Source: a crenarchaeote SCGC AAA261-N23 (GTDB lineage: Archaea > Thermoproteota > Thermoprotei > Gearchaeales > Gearchaeaceae). Taken from it: DNA of 6,992 bases. How positions within the stretch are numbered: the first letter of the stretch is position 1; every line of letters starts with the position of its first letter. Positions 1-5,288 of the stretch are shown piece by piece. The stretch lies in the NCBI GenBank assembly GCA_000375685.1, contig AQVQ01000054.1, positions 1 to 6,992 of the forward strand, in the 5' to 3' direction. The position numbers and the translations under genes are program-made. Below the pieces are notes generated by a model that did no database searches, was not told where the DNA came from, and saw nothing but the letters and a program-made list of their open reading frames with translations.

Positions 1-2
1 AT

Positions 3-320
3 TTTAACAAATACATAGTCCCTACGAATATTACAAGATATATAAATCATTCATGCGAACCTAATTGCAAAGTTGAAATAATTGAGAATAAAGTTTATCT
101 AAGATCGATAAAACACATTAAGCCCTATGAAGAATTATCCTATGATTACAATACAACCGAATATGATTTGGGAGTCGATTCTTTCGAATGTCAATGTGGT
201 TCTAAAAATTGTATAGGAATCGTCAAAGGATTTAAGTATCTTACACTTCAAAGAAAAATTTCACTGCAAAATCTGTTATTGCCTTATTTGAAGGTATTAA
301 TCTCATTACAAACAATTTAG
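3..320 (+). CDS. SET-domain protein lysine methyltransferase, C-terminal part (5' end outside window)
   Basis: An open frame enters from the left edge and ends at TAG 318-320, giving 105 visible residues. They carry the C-terminal hallmarks of a SET domain: NHSCEPN at visible residues 15-21, YEELSYDY at 42-49 (the GEELxxDY motif that forms the knot and places the catalytic Tyr), and a post-SET zinc motif C63-x-C65-x4-C70 which, with C18 of the NHSC motif, would bind one zinc. SET enzymes transfer methyl groups from S-adenosylmethionine to protein lysines. The substrate cannot be read from the sequence; DNA-binding or ribosomal proteins are possible. The N-terminal SAM-binding part lies outside the window. 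A roughly 35-residue tail, rich in Leu, follows the post-SET motif. The macro-domain gene begins 4 nt after the stop, so the two are very likely cotranscribed. Family assignment is strong; activity is inferred. Confidence 0.88.
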   Translation, partial: FNKYIVPTNITRYINHSCEPNCKVEIIENKVYLRSIKHIKPYEELSYDYNTTEYDLGVDSFECQCGSKNCIGIVKGFKYLTLQRKISLQNLLLPYLKVLISLQTI

Positions 321-324
321 TGTT

Positions 325-864
325 ATGGAACTCATAAAGACAGTCTATAAAGACGTAATAATAGGAATTAAAAAAAGTGATTTAACAGAGGAGGATTCTG
401 AAGCGATTGTTAATCCTGCTAATTCACTTATGATAATGGGAGGAGGAGTAGCCTATGCCATAAAAAAGAAAGGAGGAGAAGAAATAGAAAAAGAAGCTAT
501 AAAAAAAGCCCCTGTTGAAATTGGTAAAGCCGTTGTTACAAAAGCAGGAAAGCTAAAGACAAAGTACGTAATACATTCCCCCACAATGGAAAGACCTGCG
601 ATGAATACGACAAAAGAAAAAGTTTACAAATCAACCTTTGCTGCAATCAAAGCTGCTTATGAAAACGATATTAAAGTCCTATCTTTTCCTGCAATGGGAA
701 CTGGAGTAGGAGGTTTAAGCTTTGAAGAAGCTTCAGAGAGTATGATAAAAGCAATTAAAGATGCAATAGATGAAGGATATAAATTAAAAAATATCAATAT
801 TGTTTTACTTGAAGATAGGGCAATAAATGCATTTATTGAAGCTTTAAAAATATACCTAAAATGA
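325..864 (+). CDS. Macro-domain protein (ADP-ribose / O-acetyl-ADP-ribose binding, probable hydrolase)
   Basis: This 179-residue protein is a single stand-alone macro domain, the usual size for archaeal members such as Af1521. Visible motifs are D19 in SDLT (expected to contact adenine), AIVNPANS at 27-34, the glycine-rich loop MGGGVAYAI at 38-46, and the phosphate-binding PAMGTGVGG at 122-130. Such proteins bind ADP-ribose, and many hydrolyse O-acetyl-ADP-ribose, ADP-ribose-1''-phosphate or mono-ADP-ribosyl esters on proteins or nucleic acids; which applies here is unknown. NPAN replaces the commoner NAAN. No signal peptide or membrane segment is seen, so it should be cytosolic. The ATG at 325 follows the SET stop by 4 nt, and the terminal TGA overlaps the next gene's ATG (ATGA at 861-864), which indicates translational coupling inside an operon. 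No clear Shine-Dalgarno sequence precedes it. Confidence 0.92.
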   Translation: MELIKTVYKDVIIGIKKSDLTEEDSEAIVNPANSLMIMGGGVAYAIKKKGGEEIEKEAIKKAPVEIGKAVVTKAGKLKTKYVIHSPTMERPAMNTTKEKVYKSTFAAIKAAYENDIKVLSFPAMGTGVGGLSFEEASESMIKAIKDAIDEGYKLKNINIVLLEDRAINAFIEALKIYLK

Positions 865-1880
865 AAAGCGTTTTGCTCTTCGGTAAAAGGGATGCAAGGG
901 TTGTTGAAAGAGATGTTCCTCAAATAGGTAAGAAAGAAGTATTGGTTAAAATGAAAATGTGTGGAATATGTGGAACTGATGTGGAAAAATTCCAAGGAAA
1001 CTTCTCAACTCCGCCTATTTTGGGTCATGAACCAGTTGGAATAGTTGAAAATGTAGGAGAAGAAGTTGATTTTCTAAATAAAGGAGATAGAGTTTTTGTT
1101 CATCACCATGTTCCCTGCAGGGTTTGCTACTATTGTTTACGAGGAGATTTTACAATGTGTGATTACTTTACGAAAGTAAACTTAGATCCGTGTGGATTAT
1201 CAGAATATTTTAGAGTGCCAAGCGAGATAGTTGAAAAGAGAGGAATATTCAAAATATCGAATAGGATTTCTGATGAAAGAGCGATTTTCATAGAACCTTT
1301 AGCATGTTGCATAAGAGCTATTAATAAACTGAATATACATATCGGAGATAAAATTCTAATTTTAGGGTTGGGTCCAACCGGCTACTTGTTTTTATTTTTA
1401 TTAAAAAGTTTAGGAGTAGCCGAAGTAGGCTGTGCTGATATAAATGAAAAGAGAATAAATTTTGCGAAAAATTTTACAAAAAATGTCTTTAACTTTTCTA
1501 ATGAAGATGATAAGAAAAGAGTGATGGATTGGAGTGAATTAGGTGCTGATGTTGTAATAGTTGCTACATCAAGCATAAAAGCAATAAGCGATGCAATTTC
1601 GCTTGTTAGAAAGGGAGGAAAAGTTTGTATTTTTGGAAATCCTAAAAAAGGAGAGATCCTAAATATTGAAGCTTCAAGATTATTTCTAAAGGAAGTAAAG
1701 ATAATTCCCAGCTACTCTACAACAGAACTTGAAATTTCTCAATCAATCTATCTACTGGACAATTGTATAATTAAACCCGAAGAAATAATATCACATAAAT
1801 TTAAACTTTTAGACGCTATTGAAGCTCTGAATGTAGCAGAAAAAGGTGAGGCAATAAAGGTTGCCGTTTATTCAGATTAA
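861..1880 (+). CDS. Zinc-dependent medium-chain dehydrogenase (sorbitol/threonine dehydrogenase-like)
   Basis: At 339 residues this has normal length for the zinc alcohol dehydrogenase (MDR) superfamily. Catalytic zinc ligands appear as C37 in CGICGTD, H56-E57 in GHEPVG, and E145 in EPLACC. The structural zinc lobe is complete: C86, C89, C92 and C100. The Rossmann fold shows GLGPTG at 169-174, and D193 at the end of the second strand (CADINEKR) favours NAD(H) over NADP(H). The protein should oxidise a secondary alcohol, polyol or amino alcohol. The pattern is closest to sorbitol, threonine and sugar-alcohol dehydrogenases, but the substrate cannot be fixed from the sequence. Its ATG overlaps the macro-domain stop codon, so the two are probably translationally coupled and the gene is last in the SET-macro-dehydrogenase operon. 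All key ligands are present, so it is probably active. Confidence 0.92.
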   Translation: MKSVLLFGKRDARVVERDVPQIGKKEVLVKMKMCGICGTDVEKFQGNFSTPPILGHEPVGIVENVGEEVDFLNKGDRVFVHHHVPCRVCYYCLRGDFTMCDYFTKVNLDPCGLSEYFRVPSEIVEKRGIFKISNRISDERAIFIEPLACCIRAINKLNIHIGDKILILGLGPTGYLFLFLLKSLGVAEVGCADINEKRINFAKNFTKNVFNFSNEDDKKRVMDWSELGADVVIVATSSIKAISDAISLVRKGGKVCIFGNPKKGEILNIEASRLFLKEVKIIPSYSTTELEISQSIYLLDNCIIKPEEIISHKFKLLDAIEALNVAEKGEAIKVAVYSD

Positions 1881-1891
1881 ATTATTTAAAT

Positions 1892-1919
1892 TCAAGCTAC
1901 TATCTGTTTTAGAGCTTGA
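1892..1919 (+). terminator. Possible hairpin/terminator after the SET-macro-dehydrogenase operon
   Basis: A perfect 7-bp inverted repeat, TCAAGCT at 1892-1898 and AGCTTGA at 1913-1919, encloses a 14-nt loop that contains TTTT. T-rich DNA follows (1920-1940). A second small hairpin, TTCTAA at 1929-1934 with TTAGAA at 1942-1947, lies just downstream. The position 11 nt after the dehydrogenase stop fits transcript termination or 3'-end protection. Archaeal termination depends mainly on U-tracts, and short AT-rich inverted repeats arise easily by chance here, so the call is weak. Confidence 0.3.
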
Positions 1920-2080
1920 TTATCTTTATTCTAAGTTTTCGTTAGAACTTCTTTGCTCTACTTCAAATACACTTTTAAAAAGATAAATATCTCATTGTGA
2001 AGATTGCAACCATGATTTTCTCATTGATTAAAAAATGAAAAAGTTTAACAAAAGATTTAAATACTGAATTTTCGCTATAT

Positions 2081-2105
2081 GTCTCATTCAGAAGAGGATT
2101 GAAAG
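2081..2105 (+). repeat. Solitary CRISPR-repeat-like 25-mer
   Basis: The 25 nt starting GTCTCATTCAG and ending GGATTGAAAG have the length and 3' end typical of crenarchaeal subtype I-A repeats (24-25 nt, ending in the crRNA 5' handle ATTGAAAG). A TATA-like box TTTAAATA lies at 2056-2063, which would start transcription near or just inside the element, as a CRISPR leader does. No second full copy follows at spacer distance, so this is not an array. It could be a single remnant repeat with its leader, a CreA-like solitary RNA, or chance: ATTGAAAG occurs at three other places in the window without repeat context. Confidence 0.3.
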
Positions 2106-2140
2106 AAGCTTAAAATGGAAAATGGATTTTTAATTAAAGA

Positions 2141-2150
2141 AAATATAAAT
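2141..2150 (+). promoter_or_regulatory. TATA-like box for the HTH regulator gene
   Basis: AAATATAAAT is centred about 29 nt before the GTG at 2175. That suits an archaeal TATA element giving a leaderless or nearly leaderless mRNA. The surroundings are so AT-rich that the exact hexamer is uncertain. Confidence 0.45.
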
Positions 2151-2174
2151 CAATTTTAAAATATTAAAATAATA

Positions 2175-2627
2175 GTGTCGATTCCTAAGGTATTACCTGA
2201 TGAATTAGTTGTTAGAAACTTATATCCAGCTATAAGAGCATTAATAGCTACTGAACTTGTTAGAAAATACAAATTTAAGCAGCAAGATGCTGCAGCTAGG
2301 TTGGGAGTTAGCCAAGCTGCTATAAGCTACTATTTGTCACAAAAAAGAGGTGCTGCGCAGTCTTTTATTAAATCAGAGTTCGTAAAAAAAAGCATAGATA
2401 AGTTTGCAGAAGGGATTGCTATGAATAAAATTACAGAAGAAGAACTAGTTATTGGTCTGACCAAGTTAATCGATTATATTTTATCAAACAGGGAATTATG
2501 CGAACTTCATAAAAAGATAGAAAGGAATTTGGATGTAGATAAGTGTCACATCTGTGAAGAAAGATTTAAAATATCTGCTGAAATTTATGTAAAAAATTTA
2601 ATTAATAAAATTGAAAAAGATAGTTGA
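2175..2627 (+). CDS. HTH transcriptional regulator with C-terminal Cys/His cluster (COG2522-like)
   Basis: This 150-residue protein starts at GTG 2175; an in-frame TAA at 2157-2159 and no closer alternative make the start firm. The N-terminal half (about 10-60) is a helix-turn-helix of the archaeal XRE-like COG2522 type: helices around LYPAIRALIATEL, then KQQDAAARLG and the recognition helix SQAAISYYLSQKRG (46-59). The C-terminal half is helical and contains C109-x2-H112 and C124-H125-x-C127, which could bind zinc or an Fe-S cluster and act as a sensor; this is inference. Dimerisation on a palindromic operator is expected for the fold. The target is unknown; it probably controls itself, or the neighbouring genes, from sites in the flanking AT-rich DNA. 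A 15-nt palindrome covers its own stop codon. No signal peptide is present. Confidence 0.82.
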   Translation: MSIPKVLPDELVVRNLYPAIRALIATELVRKYKFKQQDAAARLGVSQAAISYYLSQKRGAAQSFIKSEFVKKSIDKFAEGIAMNKITEEELVIGLTKLIDYILSNRELCELHKKIERNLDVDKCHICEERFKISAEIYVKNLINKIEKDS

Positions 2628-2639
2628 TTAAATTAATCA
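2625..2639. repeat. 15-nt palindrome over the regulator stop codon
   Basis: TGATTAA-A-TTAATCA is a perfect inverted repeat with a single central base, and its first three bases are the stop codon of the HTH gene. It could be an operator half-site pair for that regulator or a weak 3' hairpin. Its AT-only character makes chance a fair alternative. Confidence 0.3.
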
Positions 2640-2653
2640 TAAGATATATTTAA

Positions 2654-2803
2654 TATTTTGATAACACATTTAGAAAGTTCAATATTATCAGAATCAAAGT
2701 AGTTTATACTGAGAAACGATTTTAAGGAGACTATGATGAAATCAGTTATGTATTGAAAGCAAATTTTGGGATAGTCACAATCTTTCATGAAAATTTTATT
2801 TGA
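2654..2803 (+). pseudogene. Possible remnant of a small gene with an internal stop
   Basis: One plus-strand frame runs about 50 codons with a single internal TAA (2723-2725) and ends at TGA 2801-2803. On either side of the stop the translation looks protein-like: IRIKVVYTEKRF before, and GDYDEISYVLKANFGI followed by VTIFHENFI after. No ATG, GTG or TTG start with a promoter fits. I do not recognise the family. It may be the relic of a small crenarchaeal gene lying between the regulator and the zinc-ribbon gene, or just a chance open stretch. Confidence 0.22.
2794..2802 (+). promoter_or_regulatory. TATA-like box for the zinc-ribbon gene
   Basis: TTTTATTTG is centred 26 nt before the ATG at 2824, the spacing expected for a leaderless archaeal transcript. 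TTTAAAG at 2804-2810 is a less well spaced alternative. Confidence 0.4.
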
Positions 2804-2823
2804 TTTAAAGACTATATGATAAT

Positions 2824-2955
2824 ATGGAAAAAAAGGTTAGAACTTACTGTCAAAATTGCGGTAAAATTACGGAAAAAATTAAAGTTGGTCAAGAAGGAAT
2901 TTGGGGAGTCTATAAGTGTACAAAATGTGAAACATTAGTCTTGCTTCCTGAATAA
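2824..2955 (+). CDS. Small zinc-ribbon protein (43 residues)
   Basis: ATG 2824 to TAA 2953-2955 encodes 43 residues with two treble-clef-like knuckles, C9-Q-N-C12-G and C32-T-K-C35, separated by 19 residues. That is a classic four-cysteine zinc ribbon. Between them lies a short beta-rich stretch with G22, G25, W27, G28 and Y30. The protein is Lys-rich at the N terminus and ends in a hydrophobic LVLLPE. Such mini-ribbons in crenarchaea act as nucleic-acid or protein adaptors, but no specific role can be assigned. A TATA-like box 26 nt upstream suggests its own leaderless mRNA. The surface-protein gene starts 30 nt after the stop and also has its own TATA-like box, so co-transcription is possible but not required. 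Coding status rests on the paired CxxC motifs and the promoter spacing. Confidence 0.78.
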   Translation: MEKKVRTYCQNCGKITEKIKVGQEGIWGVYKCTKCETLVLLPE

Positions 2956-2963
2956 AAATATAA
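2954..2963 (+). promoter_or_regulatory. TATA-like box for the surface-protein gene
   Basis: AAAAATATAA, overlapping the zinc-ribbon stop codon, is centred about 27 nt upstream of ATG 2986. This gives a leaderless arrangement typical of first genes in crenarchaeal transcripts. Confidence 0.5.
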
Positions 2964-2985
2964 TAGAGAGAAAAAATTTCAGTAT

Positions 2986-4896
2986 ATGCGATTACCGCTT
3001 CTAATCATATTGCTGTTATTAACTTTGATTATTTTAGCCAATTCATCCATCTATCATGTATATTCACAAGCAACGCCAAGTTGTTTAACCGCAGTTATTA
3101 CATCTAACACTACACTTACGAAAAGCCAAGATTTCTGTAAATTGATAATTACTAATAAATCTACGCTCTACGTAGCAAATAATACCAATTTAAATTTAAA
3201 TGTTCTTATAATCGATAATTCATCATCGATTATATTATTGAATTCTTCTTTGAATGTTAAAGAAAGTTTAAATATTATGAACAATTCAAATTTAATATCA
3301 AAGAAATCGAATTTGAGTTTTTTAGGAAATTCATCAGAGCCTTTTACAGGAAAGATTAATAATTCTAGTATGGAAATATTGAGTTCCAATATAAAAGGTA
3401 ACGAAACTTTTTTACAAATAAGCTCATCAAAAATTTATTCTACAGGAAATACTTATCAAGGAAGAGTTATTTTTGAAACATCTAACAACTCAAAATTATA
3501 TTTCTATGATTCTTCAAACTTTTACTTGAATATAAAGGATAAAAGCAACACAATAATAATTCAACAGTCCCAATTCTCTCTGTTTATCGATTTGATTTCC
3601 AGTAAAAATGTTTCAATTAATTTGCCACAAGGCTACTTTAAATCTTTGAACATTCTCTCAATAGGAATAAATAACTACAGCATAAACGCTACAAATGTTT
3701 ATTTTTCACCTGAGGGTTACCCAAACATTTTGAATCTAATATCTTGTGAAAACTTAACCATTTCCAACTCAATAAATCTGGAGATTTGGATTAATGATGA
3801 GCCATTTATTCAAGGTTTGCAAAACGGTTATATTGTTGGAAGCGAGATAAAGTTAACAAATTGCAATATATACGTTAACAATTCTTTGATAACATTATGG
3901 AAAATTATATTCAAAAACTTATCCAACGCGAACATATATAATTCTGAGGGTTTCGATCTCATAATTAGAAATAACGTTAATCTTTACCTGTTTTCTGATG
4001 TTATTAACGATATAATTTCAACAGGGAAAGGCAGGATTTATTCTTCTAATTCAACCATTGAAGGCAGGATTTTACTTTACAATGATACTTCGTTATTCCT
4101 AAGGAATTCTTATATATCTAACTATCAAAACATTCAATTATACGAAAATTCCACAATATATATAGCTACAATATCGAAAGTCGAAAGTAAACTTATTGGA
4201 AGCAATGGAAAAATAAACATTAAAGTCTATGGTATTATCAACGTAATTTCTCAAAATCCGATGATATATTTACAATTCTATAAGCTTTCAATCAAAATTC
4301 TGGTTCCGAATTCTACGTATATTCCAATTGCTTATGGTAGCACTCCTGTTTCTGGATTAATAGTAAATTACAACGCTACTCAGATGCCCTCCTCATATTA
4401 TTTATTCGAATTAGAGATATACACAAGCAACAATGTAACGATTAAAGATGAAATCAAACTTTACGTATTCAGCGATATAGGTATACCTGTTCCTAAAGCT
4501 CCATTGCTTAATTACAAAATTATTAACAATTCGATTTTACTTACATGGAATGAAACGACTTATAATCCATTTGTTCCAATCAGTGGCTTTTATTTATACA
4601 AGGGTACATCTCCAAGTAACATGAAAATTATTGCAACATTGCCATATAATCTTCAGAATTATTTAGACTCAAATATAACTTTTGATAGAGGATACTATTA
4701 TGCAGTGGTTGCCTTTAATGTCATGGGTAATAGCACCTTTTCAAACGTAATTTACGTATATATTCCTTCAAATATAACCGTCAATAACTCTGGGATTATT
4801 GGTGCGTTGAATAAATTAGTTCAGTCTTTTCTTATAGCATCTGTAATATTAATATCTTCCTCTTTATACATCAAGAAATACAAAAACAAAAAATGA
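2986..4896 (+). CDS. Large secreted, membrane-anchored surface protein with fibronectin type III-like domain
   Basis: The 636-residue product begins with a signal peptide (hydrophobic 4-22, likely cleavage after SQA at 27-29). Residues about 35-430 are short beta-strand stretches rich in Asn, Ser and Ile with recurring N-S-S/N-N-S turns, suggesting a stacked beta-solenoid; no catalytic motif is recognised. Residues about 503-594 resemble a fibronectin type III domain (PKAPLLNY, ILLTWNET, GFYLYKG, GYYYAVVAFNVMG). A membrane segment (about 605-629) and a Lys-rich tail, KKYKNKK, anchor the C terminus with the tail inside the cell. About 30 N-x-S/T sequons lie outside the membrane, so heavy N-glycosylation is expected. 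Only four cysteines remain in the mature chain (33, 51, 254, 293). Likely roles are cell-surface adhesion, polysaccharide binding or S-layer association; none is proven. The stop codon abuts that of the convergent Fe-S carrier gene. Confidence 0.85.
   Translation: MRLPLLIILLLLTLIILANSSIYHVYSQATPSCLTAVITSNTTLTKSQDFCKLIITNKSTLYVANNTNLNLNVLIIDNSSSIILLNSSLNVKESLNIMNNSNLISKKSNLSFLGNSSEPFTGKINNSSMEILSSNIKGNETFLQISSSKIYSTGNTYQGRVIFETSNNSKLYFYDSSNFYLNIKDKSNTIIIQQSQFSLFIDLISSKNVSINLPQGYFKSLNILSIGINNYSINATNVYFSPEGYPNILNLISCENLTISNSINLEIWINDEPFIQGLQNGYIVGSEIKLTNCNIYVNNSLITLWKIIFKNLSNANIYNSEGFDLIIRNNVNLYLFSDVINDIISTGKGRIYSSNSTIEGRILLYNDTSLFLRNSYISNYQNIQLYENSTIYIATISKVESKLIGSNGKINIKVYGIINVISQNPMIYLQFYKLSIKILVPNSTYIPIAYGSTPVSGLIVNYNATQMPSSYYLFELEIYTSNNVTIKDEIKLYVFSDIGIPVPKAPLLNYKIINNSILLTWNETTYNPFVPISGFYLYKGTSPSNMKIIATLPYNLQNYLDSNITFDRGYYYAVVAFNVMGNSTFSNVIYVYIPSNITVNNSGIIGALNKLVQSFLIASVILISSSLYIKKYKNKK
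4873..4893 (-). terminator. Poly-U terminator of the Fe-S carrier transcript inside the opposing gene
   Basis: Reading the minus strand just past the carrier's TAA gives runs of six and five T separated by single G residues (plus-strand A-runs 4888-4893 and 4882-4886). U-rich tracts without a hairpin are the usual archaeal terminator. The tract lies wholly within the last codons of the surface-protein gene. Confidence 0.5.
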
Positions 4897-5244
4897 TTAA
4901 ACGTGGAATGAAGAACCGCAGCTACAAGTGTACGTTGCGTTGGGATTATCGATCTTAAATCCTGAACCCATTAAAGTTTCAACATAATCTACTGTTGATC
5001 CTTTTAAGTATTTGGCACTGAATTCATCAACTAGAATCTTTACTCCATCTATTTCAAATACAATATCATCATCTGTAGGAGATTCCTCAAAAGCCATTCC
5101 GTAAGAGAAGCCTGCACAGCCTCCAGATGCAATATAAACCCTTAAGTATAAATTAGTATTGTTCTCTTCTTTCATAAATTCTTTCACTTTCTCAATAGCC
5201 TTTTGAGTAAATGTTAATATGGGTTCTTCAATGGTTTTTGCCAT
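4897..5244 (-). CDS. A-type iron-sulfur cluster carrier (IscA/SufA/ErpA family)
   Basis: The 115-residue protein has the normal length and all three invariant cysteines of HesB/IscA proteins: C43 in SGGCAGFSYG and C107-x-C109 in the C-terminal CSCGSSF. The central YGMAFEE and VDEFSAKYLKGSTVDY regions also match the family. A-type carriers hold a transient 2Fe-2S or 4Fe-4S cluster as homodimers and deliver it to apo-enzymes in the cytosol. The neighbouring endonuclease III and AmrS genes, on the same strand, both encode Fe-S proteins, consistent with local demand for cluster delivery. It begins 44 nt after the endonuclease III stop, with a good TATA-like box at 26 nt, so it is likely transcribed on its own as well as by read-through. 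Its gene end abuts that of the surface-protein gene. No missing ligand is seen. Confidence 0.93.
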   Translation of the reverse strand: MAKTIEEPILTFTQKAIEKVKEFMKEENNTNLYLRVYIASGGCAGFSYGMAFEESPTDDDIVFEIDGVKILVDEFSAKYLKGSTVDYVETLMGSGFKIDNPNATYTCSCGSSFHV

Positions 5245-5265
5245 AAATGTATTATGGTTCGCAAA

Positions 5266-5274
5266 TTATATAAA
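5266..5274 (-). promoter_or_regulatory. TATA box of the Fe-S carrier gene
   Basis: On the minus strand TTTATATAA is centred 26 nt before the carrier's ATG (5244), with purine/A-rich bases just upstream where a BRE would sit. The palindrome AAAAGCTTTT at 5272-5281 overlaps its upstream edge. It is the clearest archaeal promoter in the window and predicts a leaderless mRNA. Confidence 0.6.
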
Positions 5275-5288
5275 AGCTTTTCTTTAGA

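Larger units (their letters stand above)
1881..2174. other. Intergenic region between dehydrogenase and HTH regulator
   Basis: No intact gene is visible across these 294 bases. They hold the two small hairpins near 1892-1947, a TATA-like box TTTAAATA at 2056-2063, a 25-nt CRISPR-repeat-like element at 2081-2105, three copies of TCTCATT (1990, 2019, 2082) and the putative promoter of the regulator. Two protein-like but stop-interrupted readings exist: minus strand 1991-1926, and plus strand from ATG 2079 through an in-frame TGA at 2100-2102 to TAA at 2157-2159. Both are short and could be remains of decayed genes or chance. Confidence 0.6.

Noticed and set aside
657..995. Long minus-strand open frame opposite the macro-domain and dehydrogenase genes
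   Set aside because: Shadow of two strongly supported genes; composition is Phe/Ile/Ser-rich antisense with no motif.
1382..1576. Minus-strand open frame inside the dehydrogenase gene
   Set aside because: Antisense of the Rossmann-fold region of a well-supported gene, no promoter or motif.
2115..2159. 14-codon ORF (MENGFLIKENINQF) before the regulator, and ATG 2079 frame reading MSHSEED then stop
   Set aside because: Too short with no supporting motif; possibly one decayed gene, but equally likely chance. Kept only as context for the intergenic region.
2733..2756. Seven-codon ORF (MMKSVMY) preceded by AAGGAG and a TATA-like box
   Set aside because: Too short to support as a gene or leader peptide; no attenuation structure seen downstream.
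2735..2759. Second CRISPR-repeat-like string ending in ATTGAAAG, with a TATA-like box at 2703-2708
   Set aside because: Its 3' part reads as VLKA codons in a protein-like frame, lacks the GG before ATTGAAAG, and only loosely resembles the 2081-2105 element.
3168..3389. Minus-strand open frame inside the surface-protein gene
   Set aside because: Antisense of AT-rich Asn/Ser codons; low complexity and no independent evidence.
4286..4293. Minus-strand ATTGAAAG within the surface-protein gene (also plus strand at 6786-6793 in the AmrS gene)
   Set aside because: Single 8-mers inside coding sequence, expected by chance in AT-rich DNA; no repeat body around them.
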